Source of the DNA: Sphingomonas sp. Leaf357
GTDB taxonomy: Bacteria; Pseudomonadota; Alphaproteobacteria; Sphingomonadales; Sphingomonadaceae
Direction of reading: 5' to 3'
Assembly (NCBI RefSeq): GCF_001423845.1
Contig: NZ_LMPM01000001.1
Location: forward strand, 969,493-1,033,492
DNA: 64,000 nt
Each line of letters starts with the position of its first letter. Position 1 is the stretch's first letter. Below, piece by piece: positions 7,851 to 17,183 of the stretch. The notes below the pieces were generated by a model. The model did no database searches and was not told the origin of the DNA. It worked only from the letters and a program-made list of their open reading frames with translations. A program made the translations under genes and the position numbers.

Positions 7851-10369
7851 GCCGCGTTCTCCGCATCGATGGGCAGGATTGCGTGACGGCGCGCAGCGAA
7901 ATGGCCGGTTTCCGCCGCTTCCAACAGGGCGTGAAGCGCGGCAGGGCCGGCTTTGGCCGCGTCGCGTAGTGCATCATCGATGGTCATGATCAATTGCCCG
8001 GAACCAGCGGTGTCAGTGAGCGGCGGCTGGCTAGGGTCGAGCGTGCTGAACGCCTCTTCAGCCTCTGAGGCAACCTTGAGCGAACCCTGTAGCGAGAGGA
8101 TCACGAACTCGGTTTGCCACATGAAGTCAGCAGCGCATAGCGCCAGCGGCTTGCCATCGATCCGGCTAGCGCCGCAGCTATGGCCGCACCAGTCGCCAGC
8201 AGCGCGCTGGCGCTTGAGATTGCCAGGGCGCACGCCGTGCGGCGTCGTTGCCTGCCAGTCGCTTGCGATCATGCAGGCAACCGCGGTGCCGCGAATCAAG
8301 GCATCGAGGGTAATCGGTCCCACCAGCACGCTGGCAGAGTCGAGACTATCATCGGCATCGAGTGCGCAGACCATCAATTGCAGGAAGCGGGCAAGCAAGG
8401 CCGGATCGGCGATGAAGGAGGCGTGCCAGCCCTGCCACACCGCAGCCATGGCGTGGCGCAGATCATCATGCGCTTCGATGCCGATCCGCCAGCCAAAATC
8501 CTGACCCGTAGCGCAATAGGCTTCGATGTGGCGGTGGATGGCATCGAGCATCCAGCGATCCATCGCCTGGTTGAGCCTGCTTGCCAGTTGCGCTGCCGGC
8601 AGGGGCAGGGGGTCTCGCGTATTGCCCCCGGTCTGGCGGTTCTCGATGCGCGGCATTGGCATGCCTTCGGCTTGCAGCGACAGAGCGGTTAGCCGCTGCG
8701 CTTCGCGGTTCCAGCTGGCAGGGTCTGCGATCAGTGTAATCCGTCGACTATGTGCAGCGGCGCGGATCAAGGCAGCTGAAGTTGGACCAAGATCGGCGGG
8801 CGCGTCGGGACAGGCGATCTCGAGCGAGCCGGCATCTGCCCAGGGGGAGGTGATTTCGGCGGGCGCAGCGGTGCCCGACCAGCGCAGCGCACCATTGTTG
8901 GTGCGCACTTGGACGCGCGCGGGCAGCAAATTGGCAAGTTGCCGAGCTTCGCGCTGCGACATCGGCACGCCGAGGCGAATGGCCGCATCGGTAAAGAGCT
9001 TGCGCGCCGCGCTCGATAGCTTGGGCACGCGCACCGCATCGCCATGTTTGGCGAGCCAGGCACGATGCTCTGCGTCAAAGCCTGCCAGCATATTGTCGAA
9101 GGGCGCACGCACAGCCTCGCGTACCGGGCCACGCCGGACGATCACTTCGTTTGCGCCGATCGCTTCGCCGCCGCAATCGAACCAGTGTTGGGCAAGATAG
9201 GGTGCCGGATCGGGAGGCGCGATCGGGATCAGGTCCGGGCATGCGAGATGGCGGAAATTGGCCTGGGCATCCGTGTCGCAGGCGCGCATCACCAGCCACG
9301 CCGCCAGGCGGTTGAGCGCCGAGCTGGTCGCGGCGAATGCTTCGGCATGGAGGGTCTGCAAGACGAGCTGCACACCAGGCTTGAGGCGTTGGCGCACCGC
9401 GGCGATCAGCCCGATTTGATTGGCGAGGGGCAGGATCTGGGCATCATAAGCGGCAATATAGTCGAAGCGCGCGCCTGCCGCTTCGGCCGCGCGAGCTTGC
9501 ACGTCGAGGGAACGCAGCGGCAAGAATAGCTGCGCGATGCCGGGATGGCTATTGATCACGCGGATCATCTCTGCATGTGAGAAGTCGGCCGAACCGGCGG
9601 CAACCAAGTCGATCAGCGCACCGTCGCCATTGCCGCTGATTAGGAAGCGTGGATGGGCGGCACCCGCTATGGCACCGCCCGGCACGCCGGCATCTTCCCA
9701 ATAGCTGCGATTGGGAATGCCCGGCACGCTTTGCTCAGGCTCTCGACCGAATCCGATGGCGAGCAGGACCATGTCGAACGCATCGGGGTAGAGCACGCGA
9801 CTGCCCGGCGGATCGGCGGGATCGCCTTGCTCGCGGTCCCGTTCGATCGAGAGCGAAAACATGTTGCCCTGCGGCGTCACGCTCTTCACCTCTTGACGCA
9901 TGCGACGCTGGAGCCGTGCTCCCAGACGCTGCGCCACTGCCTCAAACTCCGCTTCGACATCGTCATGGACCTGGCGCGATGGGCCTTTCTCCCAGTCGAG
10001 GATCGGCAAGTCGGCGACCGGATCATCGGTGTCGCTTTCAGGCCAATCGAATATATGCGGGTCGAGATGGCGCCTCAGGGTTAGTGCCTGGAGCGGCATA
10101 ATATTTGGCGCACGCTCGAACAGAAAGACTTCGCCTGTCGTTACCAACGCCGCCGCGGCCGCCGCCGTCACTCCGGCAGCACCCGCGCCGATCACGGCAA
10201 TACGCGGATTGGTGGCGAGATAGCCCTGATCATGAAGGGCGTGGATGAGCAATAGCGCTCGAACTTGCTGCGAATAGAAAGTGATTCGGCTATCATAGCA
10301 GCCGATCACGTAGAAGCGGGTGCCCGGATGAGGCAACGCGCCTTCAAGAATATCTGCTGGGCCTAGCAC
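7847..10369 (-). CDS. Large FAD/NAD(P)-binding protein, putative effector or sensor of the ABC operon
   Basis: 840 residues. The N-terminal block contains FYSQQVRALLLIHAL followed by a Rossmann motif VIGAGAAG (GAGAAG at residues 61-66) and an acidic residue in FLFERAP at the end of the next strand. A later LLAIGFG motif and a second glycine motif ISGNGDGA follow the layout of two-dinucleotide-binding flavoproteins. The C-terminal half has no domain I can name. It includes a Cys/His cluster, DWCGHSC, at about residue 733, and helical segments. The start codon is GTG at 10369, since no in-frame ATG lies between it and the upstream stop. It is the first gene of the coupled operon. A role in sensing redox or nucleotide state, or in consuming NAD(P) or producing reactive oxygen, is inference. 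Confidence 0.75.
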   Translation of the reverse strand: MLGPADILEGALPHPGTRFYVIGCYDSRITFYSQQVRALLLIHALHDQGYLATNPRIAVIGAGAAGVTAAAAAALVTTGEVFLFERAPNIMPLQALTLRRHLDPHIFDWPESDTDDPVADLPILDWEKGPSRQVHDDVEAEFEAVAQRLGARLQRRMRQEVKSVTPQGNMFSLSIERDREQGDPADPPGSRVLYPDAFDMVLLAIGFGREPEQSVPGIPNRSYWEDAGVPGGAIAGAAHPRFLISGNGDGALIDLVAAGSADFSHAEMIRVINSHPGIAQLFLPLRSLDVQARAAEAAGARFDYIAAYDAQILPLANQIGLIAAVRQRLKPGVQLVLQTLHAEAFAATSSALNRLAAWLVMRACDTDAQANFRHLACPDLIPIAPPDPAPYLAQHWFDCGGEAIGANEVIVRRGPVREAVRAPFDNMLAGFDAEHRAWLAKHGDAVRVPKLSSAARKLFTDAAIRLGVPMSQREARQLANLLPARVQVRTNNGALRWSGTAAPAEITSPWADAGSLEIACPDAPADLGPTSAALIRAAAHSRRITLIADPASWNREAQRLTALSLQAEGMPMPRIENRQTGGNTRDPLPLPAAQLASRLNQAMDRWMLDAIHRHIEAYCATGQDFGWRIGIEAHDDLRHAMAAVWQGWHASFIADPALLARFLQLMVCALDADDSLDSASVLVGPITLDALIRGTAVACMIASDWQATTPHGVRPGNLKRQRAAGDWCGHSCGASRIDGKPLALCAADFMWQTEFVILSLQGSLKVASEAEEAFSTLDPSQPPLTDTAGSGQLIMTIDDALRDAAKAGPAALHALLEAAETGHFAARRHAILPIDAENAA

Positions 10370-10762
10370 AGGTGCATGTGCATAAATGCTTGAAGAGATT
10401 CGCGATTTATATCAATTCTCATTATGCAATTAAATCCATAACGTTTTTCGCAGCCAACGCTGGTGACCCTTTTCAAGATTCTGCGCCACTGTCGCCGGGT
10501 GATGCTCACTCAGCAAGGGAAAAGCTAGAAACAAGCGCTTATTGTTAAATGAGGCAGGTATTTACGGGAATAAGGTCGTAGCGATGATTTTGTCTGCCTT
10601 TAGTGTCTCGCGACCGTAACCTGCGAGTCCGCAACCGGCCCCGTTTCAATCGCCACGTAATACCTGAATAACGACGGCTCTCCGTGGGGCGTAAAAAGTG
10701 GTGCGAACGTCAACTTGTGGGTCGTTTGTCCCGTATTCCGCCGAGGCACGCGTGTAAGTGCC
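10370..10762. promoter_or_regulatory. Probable promoter region of the flavoprotein-ABC operon
   Basis: 393 bases without a supported gene, lying upstream of the flavoprotein start. The part next to the gene (about 10380-10450) is clearly AT-rich compared with its surroundings, as expected for a promoter of horizontally acquired genes. I cannot fix -35 and -10 boxes or an operator. A 71-codon minus-strand frame at 10600-10815 overlaps the next gene and looks like chance. Confidence 0.35.
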
Positions 10763-11807
10763 TTATGCGAACGAAGCGATATCTTCCGGATCGTGCCAAA
10801 GTGCGGCGGAGGCATCCATGTAGCAACCTGTCAAAAACCGATTTGCATTGAACATCGAGTAGAATCGAGGATCGGAGGCACTGACGCCATCCATCACGTT
10901 CATCCCGAAATTTTCCGCAAACTTCACTGAGATTATCACATCGCTGGCGAACCCTTTATGAACTTTTCCATCGAACAACTCCTGCCAACCGTCCGCTGGA
11001 TCCACGCCAAGATGCTGAAGAATGAACGTAAGCTCATCCGACCAATCGGTGAGCGTGGCACGTTCGAATGTAAGTAGGCGCGCCAAATCCAACAGGAAAC
11101 GTACCTTGAGCGTAGGAAGTCGCTGATTCGAGTAAGTAGGGGCTACGATTAAGCCCACGCCCGTCAGCATCGCAAGCACCTCTCGGAGTGGAGACCCGCG
11201 CGTTCCAAGCTGACTCTCGAATGTCGGACCATGCTCGAAACCAACTGTATCGATCGCGTGGAGCGCAGCGATTTTCAGTCCTGTTGGGCCACCATGCCGC
11301 GCAAACACCCGCACATCGTGAGCAGTCAACTTGCCAAAGACGACGGCGAAAAGGAGATCCGATGACACCGTTCGACGAATATGATCGTTCATCCAATCAC
11401 GCTCCGATACCGAGTCCGCGTCGAATCCTTCCGGGACTAACACTATTTTTAACCCGCGCAGCATTGCGGCAGTCGCGGGATTAGCTCGGTAAGATTTGAT
11501 AGCCTCGTCGATCTTGGCGCGATTTTTGATCCGGTCACGTACGAAGTAGAGCTTTATCGCGGACTCGCCGTCGAACAGAAGGGTCCGAAGATCCTTCTCT
11601 ACACCCTCTTCGTGGCTCCACAGCACCTGCGAGACCAAAGGTCGCGTCGCATCTCGAAGGAGAATGCAGCCATAGTCGAACTTGCGCCGCTCCGCCTCTC
11701 GCAACCCGAGCAGCCGCGTTTCAGAATAGGAGTGCAGAGCGCGATCTAATGAGTGAGAAATGATCTAATGAGTGAGAAATGAATTGATGTTCGGCGCTTT
11801 CTGGCAT
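10763..11807 (-). pseudogene. Unrecognised island protein, frame broken by a 19-bp tandem duplication
   Basis: From the ATG at 11807 the frame reads MPESAEHQFISHSLD and then stops after 28 residues. Removing one copy of the 19-bp repeat at 11743-11780 joins this start to the long downstream frame (continuing RALHSYSETRLLGLRE), giving about 341 residues. The seamless join is strong evidence that the duplication is a recent mutation in a real gene. The product is soluble, with a basic N-terminal region (RRKFDYGCILLRD) and a helical C-terminus (FLLDLARLLTFERATLTDW). I do not recognise the family. It lies upstream of, and in the same direction as, the flavoprotein operon. A TTG at 11704 could still yield a 313-residue protein. 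Confidence 0.75.
11743..11780. repeat. Perfect 19-bp tandem duplication
   Basis: GATCTAATGAGTGAGAAAT occurs twice head to tail with no mismatch (11743-11761 and 11762-11780). Because 19 is not a multiple of three, it shifts the frame of the minus-strand gene in which it lies. Such repeats arise by strand slippage and can revert in one step. Confidence 0.95.
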
Positions 11808-12226
11808 GGCGCCGCCAGCGTAGCGGCTGGTCGATGGCGACGCAAATGAGGCGTTGTTGCGCCTGCATCCCAAGCGACTGCTGCGCGAGGCTGAACCGAC
11901 GTCCCGCTCTGGGACGGCGCATGAGCGCTGAACCCATGGAAGTGGCCTTTGCGGCTTCGTCAGCTGCGTGAGCGCACGTCCGGTCTGCCTCCTTACTCGG
12001 CAAAAAGCAGCCAGTCCGGAATCGGCCCAATCCCGGCCATAGCGTTCTGCCTTAACGAACGTCCGCTTCCGGATGGCCGCACAGCGGGCGTAAACGGCCG
12101 ATTGTGGGTCTCTGCCGCCGTGCGTGAGCTCGGTCCTGACGGGGGCCGCGCTGGGGCGAAGGTGCCATTCCGCAGCCAAACACTGACGGACTTTGCGGTG
12201 CTCAGCATGAAAGCTATGTCTGACAG
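11808..12226. other. Intergenic stretch, no supported gene
   Basis: About 420 bases between divergent genes: the duplicated-frame gene on the minus strand and the alpha/beta hydrolase on the plus strand. Several open frames cross it on both strands, but none has a recognisable domain or a clear ribosome-binding site. It should contain the promoters of both genes. Confidence 0.4.
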
Positions 12227-13047
12227 ATGGCGATATGGCATTTCCCTCTTGTTGCTGCTGTGTTTGCCACGACTGCGCCGAGCCACGGTGATCCTGCACT
12301 GGCGAACGCAGCGGATCGAGCGGTCAAGCTTTCGGGGGGTAGGATCATTGCGATGCGCTGCGCCGGGCGCGGCAAGTTTACGGTTCTCCTTGAGCCGGGA
12401 GATGGGGGTCGTCGCACCCACATGGATGCGCTCTTTGGAGCGCTATCGAGTCGCTACCGCGTGTGTGCGTACGATCGACGCAACGTGGAGGCAGCTCTGC
12501 TGCTCCACTGCCCCGAAAAGCTGTTGATCTGACGGCAGATGTTTTCGACGCTCTCTCCGCAGCCAACGAGCGTGGCCCTTATATTCTTTTTGGCACTTCC
12601 ATGGGCGGACTGATGGTGCGATCGTATGCGACCTCGCGTGAGGTAGCGGGGTTCGTGACGAGCAACCAGCCCGGCACGTCACGAGAGTGGTCGCGGTTAG
12701 CCTACCCCTTGATGTCGCTGTCGCAACGCGTCGCCGATGCAGCTTGGATGGCGGGCGACAACAACGAGCATATCGATGCGAGAGACCTAAGCAGGGTGAT
12801 CGACACTGCCAAACCACCCGTCATCCCACACGTGATCATGATATCGACCGAGCGGTTCCAATGCAGAACTGCGGAGATCTGCGGGCGAGTTTACGACGCC
12901 TTCGTCGCAACGTCAGAGGCTGCGGCGCAAGCGGGGAAGAACGGCCGACTTCGCGTGCTCGACGGTGATCACGACCTTTACGTCACAAACTTAAAGGACG
13001 TCGTAGCGGCAATCGACGACGTGGCCAGCGCAGTCCAAGCACGGTGA
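12227..13047 (+). pseudogene. Secreted alpha/beta hydrolase with a one-base frameshift
   Basis: The first frame gives a signal-like N-terminus (FPLVAAVFATTAPSHG) and then the alpha/beta-hydrolase opening (FTVLLEPGDGG, later YRVCAYDRRN). The second frame continues GGSSAAPLPRKAVDLTADV and carries the nucleophile elbow GTSMGG and a C-terminal DGDHDLY with the expected Asp/His. The two halves join exactly if one G is restored in the run at 12485-12491 (GTGGAGG to GTGGGAGG). The intact enzyme would be a periplasmic or secreted serine hydrolase of about 270 residues. The break could be a true mutation or a homopolymer error. Confidence 0.8.
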
Positions 13048-13226
13048 TCCCGAACGCGGCTGACCGTTACGAGTCGCTGTTCCGTCAGTCCCGAGAGCCG
13101 GTCGTTTTCTCCAGCACTCCGGAATGCCTTTGAGCGGCACGGGCCAAGGTGAACGGACGACCGGATCTGGGAAGGTCGGGAGCGCCCACCCAGCGGCCGG
13201 GGTTGGGTCCTTGTGATCCCGCACCG

Positions 13227-13610
13227 CTATTTACGTGTATGGTTCGCCCGCCATGTGAGTACAAAGTGCCGCCCCTCAGACCAGGTCTGCCCCTCGATAT
13301 GGTCACCAACGAGGCAGCCCGACGTCTGATAGGGACCGGATGCGTCTTGGGTGCGGAAGGCGAAGCACGGACGCCCGTTGGTAGCGCCGGCCCGGCCAAG
13401 GTCGATCGGATGCTCGTAGAACGCGCCGGTCAGCGTTCCGTCCGTCGCCACGATGAGCGTCATCGGCTTGAGATAAGCCGGCGCCTGCGGTGTCGGACGA
13501 AGATCGACCGTCCACTCTCCAGCGAGATCGGGCTTTTGCTGCGCGAGTGCGGGAAGCGCGATCGAACCGAGCGCGACGGCGAGGAGAAGACGACAGGTAG
13601 ACCGGGACAT
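13227..13610 (-). CDS. Small secreted protein of unknown function
   Basis: 127 residues with a clear signal peptide (LLLAVALGSIALPALAQ, cleavage after Ala-Gln). The mature part (LAGEWTVDLRPTP, then IVATDGTLTGAFYEHPI and GPYQTSGCLVGD) is a beta-rich sequence of the kind seen in small lipocalin-like periplasmic proteins; no catalytic motif is visible. It lies 11 bases downstream of the serine hydrolase gene on the same strand and probably shares its transcript. Confidence 0.7.
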   Translation of the reverse strand: MSRSTCRLLLAVALGSIALPALAQQKPDLAGEWTVDLRPTPQAPAYLKPMTLIVATDGTLTGAFYEHPIDLGRAGATNGRPCFAFRTQDASGPYQTSGCLVGDHIEGQTWSEGRHFVLTWRANHTRK

Positions 13611-13621
13611 GTGAGTACCTT

Positions 13622-14758
13622 TCAGGCGTTGGGGGAACAGAAGGCCGCCGACAGCAGGTCGAAGGTCAGGCCGTTGCCCTGCCAGACCTCGCCAAACTCT
13701 GCCGAGGCATTGTTGGTGAACAGGATCACGGCGCGCCCCAGCGCGGGTGCGATGACGTTGCGCACCTGGGTGCCGCCAAAGTCGCCGCGCCGCTCCACGA
13801 GTTGGACTGGAGCGGCGCAGCCTTTCAGACGCGCAGGGAACGACCAGACGCCGAGCGCCATGAAGCCAAGCTTGGGATCGCCTGCCCAGGCAATGGTGCG
13901 TGCCGAAGCATTCAGCAGACGCCCGGTCATCAACCCGCGATCGAAGCGGGCGAGGTCGCCGGCACTGCCAGTCAGCGCCGCGGCAGCCCCGCCGGTGGCG
14001 ATGTTCATCGCCGGAGTTGGCGCGGCGCCGTCATAGCCGGTCGCTGCGGCGCCCCCGTGCGACCCACCGTCGGGGGCGAGCAGCACGGTTTTGATCCGTA
14101 AAGGTGCGGCGATGCGTTCCTCGACCAACTGTGCATACCTGCGGCCGGTCACGGCTTGAAGCGCGGCACCGAGGACAAGGTAGTCGCAATTGTTGTATTC
14201 CCACTGGCCACCCCGCGCGCGCTTGGCCTTGCCCGAACAGAAGCCGGCGGCGCGGGCGGCATCGCCGATCCCCGATCCCGCCTCGCGGTAGAAACTGGGC
14301 ACGCCATCGACCGCGGTTGTGTTGGAAGGGTTGGGGAGGCCGGAGCGATGCTGAAGCAGCTCGCGTACGGTGATGGTGCGATCGCCACCGAAGTCGGGGA
14401 GGTAGCGGCCGATCGGCGTGTCGAGCGCCATCCGGCCTTTGGCGATCTCCTGCATGACGAGCGTCGATGTGACCTGCTTCGTCACCGACGCCCATAGCCA
14501 ACGCTGGCCAACACGGTTCGGCACCTTCGCCGCGCGGTCCGCCATACCGAATGCGGCAGCCCTCTGCGCACCAGAGGCGTCGGTCACGACCAGCTCGCCC
14601 GGCAACCCCGCGGCCTTGACGACGGCAGACGCGCGGGCGAACGCCGAGTCGAGCGATGGCGCCGGCGCCGAAGCCGACGCACTGGCTATCGCCTGACCTC
14701 CTACCGGGCCGAGCAGCAGAACCAGCACACTCGTTCGCACCGCCTGCTTCGTCTTCAT
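13622..14758 (-). CDS. Beta-lactamase-family serine hydrolase, exported
   Basis: 378 residues with a signal peptide (VLVLLLGPVGGQAIASA). It has the class C/penicillin-binding-protein-like motifs: SVTK for the nucleophile Ser and Lys, followed by EYNNCDYLVLG with the YxN motif, and the usual LLQHRSGLPNPS segment. It lacks a clear KTG triad, so it is more probably an esterase or D-aminopeptidase-type member than a true beta-lactamase. I chose ATG 14758, preceded by GAGGAAG, over GTG 14761. It is divergent from the LytS/LytTR pair, which may regulate it (inference). Confidence 0.8.
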   Translation of the reverse strand: MKTKQAVRTSVLVLLLGPVGGQAIASASASAPAPSLDSAFARASAVVKAAGLPGELVVTDASGAQRAAAFGMADRAAKVPNRVGQRWLWASVTKQVTSTLVMQEIAKGRMALDTPIGRYLPDFGGDRTITVRELLQHRSGLPNPSNTTAVDGVPSFYREAGSGIGDAARAAGFCSGKAKRARGGQWEYNNCDYLVLGAALQAVTGRRYAQLVEERIAAPLRIKTVLLAPDGGSHGGAAATGYDGAAPTPAMNIATGGAAAALTGSAGDLARFDRGLMTGRLLNASARTIAWAGDPKLGFMALGVWSFPARLKGCAAPVQLVERRGDFGGTQVRNVIAPALGRAVILFTNNASAEFGEVWQGNGLTFDLLSAAFCSPNA

Positions 14759-14902
14759 CACTATCTTCCTCTAGGTCGTTGACCGACATTTGGCGAGTGA
14801 TGCCGTGGGCGTCGAGCATGGCGCGACCGGCGTCGTCACGCTGCGATGGGCGTCGCGCGAAATGGGATGGCAATAACGGGGGACGTGCTAGAGATATCGG
14901 AA

Positions 14903-16021
14903 ATGCATGATTCCGCCCGTCCTGCCGTTGCCGTTCCGGTGTCCGCCCGCCTTGCCCTCGCCAGCATCGTCGGATTCTGGGCGGTGTGGCTCGCGCTTGT
15001 CACGGGCCGAGCGCTGGTCATGGGCTGGCCCGATCAGGGGGGGATGCTCGGGCGCCGGCTCTGCATGACGCTGGTCGGCGTCGGACTCTCCTGGTGCATA
15101 CATCTGGGGCTGCGCCGCATGGCGCTGGTGCGGCTGCCGATCCGCGTCGCTGCAGCGTTCCTCGCCTGCGCGCCCGCGGCGATGCTGTTTGCGGGCCTCA
15201 ATAGTTACCTGTTCTATCGCTGGCTGCCTGTGCCTTCGGTACTACCTGACCTTGCCCGGTGGGAGGAGGGCGCGGTGCTACGGACCGCCATCGCGGACGG
15301 CTTCGTCACCTGGTACTTCTTCTTCGCCGCATGGGCCGCGTTCCTGCTGGCGCTAGGCGTCGTTGGCGAGGTACGCGCGGTCGAACGCCAGCGGGCAGCA
15401 GCGGAGGCCGCTGCGCAGGACGCCCGATTGGCTATGCTGCGGCTCCAGGTCGATCCGCACTTCCTGTTCAATGCCTTGAACGCGCTCGCGGCGATGGTGG
15501 CGAGCGGCGATACTAAGGCCGCCGGTGCCATGATCCGCAACCTGGCAGCGTTCTTCCGGGCGGGACTGGTCGACAATCCGGTGGCCGATATCCCGCTCGC
15601 CGACGAGGTGGAGTTCCAGCGGCTCTACCTCGCGATCGAGCAGGCGCGGTTCGGCGACCGGTTGTCCGTCGAGATCGACGTTCCCCCGTCGCTGCACGGC
15701 ATTATGCTGCCGCCGCTTGTCCTTCAGCCGCTGGTCGAGAATGCGGTCAAGCATGGCCTGGGCGCAACGACGGCCCCGGTAGCGATCGGCATACGAGGCC
15801 GGTGCGAGGGCGGAATGCTCCATCTGCATGTGACCGATCGCGCAACGGGCACCGCTGCACGCGAGATTGTCACTTCCTTGCCTTCAACCGGTATCGGTTT
15901 GGCGAACGCAAGGGCGCGGCTGATGACGCGTTTTGGCACCAGCGCATCGCTTTCGGCCGGAGCGGTCGAAGGCGGCTGGGACAGCATCGTGTCCATCCCG
16001 ATGGTTCCTGCCGATGGCTGA
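14903..16021 (+). CDS. LytS/YehU-type sensor histidine kinase
   Basis: About 372 residues. The N-terminal part holds four hydrophobic segments (for example ALASIVGFWAVWLALVTG and VTWYFFFAAWAAFLLALGV), followed by a short coiled coil and the His_kinase motif DPHFLFNALNALAAMV with the phosphoacceptor His. The ATP-binding part has the N-box LVENAVKHGLG and the glycine box GIGLANARARL. The family autophosphorylates and passes phosphate to a LytTR regulator, which is the next gene, overlapping by 8 bases. The start is uncertain: ATG 14846, 14867 or 14903. I favour 14903 because it places the first membrane helix close to the N-terminus. Confidence 0.85.
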   Translation: MHDSARPAVAVPVSARLALASIVGFWAVWLALVTGRALVMGWPDQGGMLGRRLCMTLVGVGLSWCIHLGLRRMALVRLPIRVAAAFLACAPAAMLFAGLNSYLFYRWLPVPSVLPDLARWEEGAVLRTAIADGFVTWYFFFAAWAAFLLALGVVGEVRAVERQRAAAEAAAQDARLAMLRLQVDPHFLFNALNALAAMVASGDTKAAGAMIRNLAAFFRAGLVDNPVADIPLADEVEFQRLYLAIEQARFGDRLSVEIDVPPSLHGIMLPPLVLQPLVENAVKHGLGATTAPVAIGIRGRCEGGMLHLHVTDRATGTAAREIVTSLPSTGIGLANARARLMTRFGTSASLSAGAVEGGWDSIVSIPMVPADG

Positions 16022-16730
16022 TCGCGCGCTCTCGGCGCTGATAGTGGACGACGAGCCACCCGCCCGTCGCCTGCTCGGCCTGCTATGCGCCGATATGGGC
16101 CTTGATGTCATTGGCGAGGCCGATTGCGGAGAAGCCGCATTGGAGGTTCTGCGCGAGCGGTCCTTTGATATCCTGTTCCTCGACATAGCCATGCCGGGAA
16201 TTGGTGGCATGGAAGCGGCACGACGGCTGCCGCGCGATCACCAAGCGCCAGCGATCGTCTTTACCACCGCGTTCACCGCACCTGCCGTCGCCGCCTTCGA
16301 CGTGGGGGCCGTCGATTACCTGCTCAAGCCGATCGAACCCAAAAGGCTGGCGCTGGCGCTGGCTCGCGCGCGGGCGTTCCTGACCGGACGCTCCACCGGC
16401 GACGTAACGGTGGAGGACCATGTGTGGGTATCGCACCAGGGCGATCTGGTGCGGGTCGATCTCGCGGCGGTGCAGCGGGTCGAGGCTGAGCGGGATTATG
16501 TGCGCCTGCATGTCGAAGGCCGATCGCATCTCTTGCGCGAAACGATGGAAAACATCGCTACGCGACTGCCCGCGCCTCTGTTTCAGCGTATCCATCGTTC
16601 AACGATCGTCCGGCGCGATCTGGTCGCTGGCCTGCGACACGAAGGAAGCGGCGTCTGGTCCGTCGTTCTCCCGGACGGGGTGACACGTCGTATCGGCCGT
16701 AGCTACCTTCACGCGGTCCGCCAGATATGA
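16014..16730 (+). CDS. LytTR-family response regulator
   Basis: 238 residues. The receiver domain shows VDDEPPARR, FLDIAMPG with the phosphoacceptor Asp, TTAFTAPAVAAFDVGAVDYLLKPI with the conserved Thr and Lys, and then the LytTR DNA-binding domain (AERDYVRLHV, RIHRSTIV, RRIGRSYLHAVR). It binds DNA as the output partner of the kinase it overlaps. No membrane segments are present. Likely targets include the divergent serine hydrolase gene, but the binding site cannot be read from one locus. Confidence 0.9.
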   Translation: MADRALSALIVDDEPPARRLLGLLCADMGLDVIGEADCGEAALEVLRERSFDILFLDIAMPGIGGMEAARRLPRDHQAPAIVFTTAFTAPAVAAFDVGAVDYLLKPIEPKRLALALARARAFLTGRSTGDVTVEDHVWVSHQGDLVRVDLAAVQRVEAERDYVRLHVEGRSHLLRETMENIATRLPAPLFQRIHRSTIVRRDLVAGLRHEGSGVWSVVLPDGVTRRIGRSYLHAVRQI

Positions 16731-16930
16731 CCTGCCGATTGAGAGTTATTAGCGTCTAGATGGAGTTTGCCGATCACATTGCATCTGTCTCGCCCTAGCG
16801 GTTGATCCCTAACGTGAACGAGTGGAAGGTTTGGATAGCGGCAATGGGCGCGTGACCACGGTAGTTGGGTCTTTCCTCCTCGGTCACCAAACATCCTCAC
16901 AGCCCTGAGCCACCACGTCGTGAACTGCCG

Positions 16931-17137
16931 TCAGTCCTTCTCGATCACAGTGTCAGCCTTCTTGTCGATCTTGCTCTCTTCGGCCTTTGACATCCGGCCG
17001 GCCTTTACAGCTTGGCTAGCGCGAGCCTTCGCATTCTTGGCGTGGGCAGCATCTTCGATCGGATAGGCTCTCTTCTGCGGTTCGGCGAATTTGCTCGCCG
17101 GTAGTTTGTCCCGCTCGGACTCGGATAGCTTGGCCAT
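16931..17137 (-). CDS. Small basic protein, DUF6582-like
   Basis: 68 residues, rich in Lys, Ala and Glu, with the pattern LPASKFAEPQKRAYPIED followed by HAKNAKARASQAVKAGRMS. This is shared by small alphaproteobacterial proteins of unknown function often annotated DUF6582 (from memory, untested). It has a strong ribosome-binding site (GGAGAGG) and an EcfG-like promoter just upstream, which suggests stress induction. Confidence 0.75.
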   Translation of the reverse strand: MAKLSESERDKLPASKFAEPQKRAYPIEDAAHAKNAKARASQAVKAGRMSKAEESKIDKKADTVIEKD

Positions 17138-17158
17138 TTTCCTCTCCTTCTGGTCGAT

Positions 17159-17183
17159 AACGCAGCGGGCGGCGCCTGGTTCA
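17159..17183 (-). promoter_or_regulatory. EcfG-like promoter of the DUF6582-like gene
   Basis: On the minus strand it reads TGAAC, 16 bases, CGTT, against the alphaproteobacterial general-stress consensus GGAAC-N16/17-CGTT (one mismatch). It ends about 20 bases before the start codon, a natural distance for a short leader. Confidence 0.45.
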
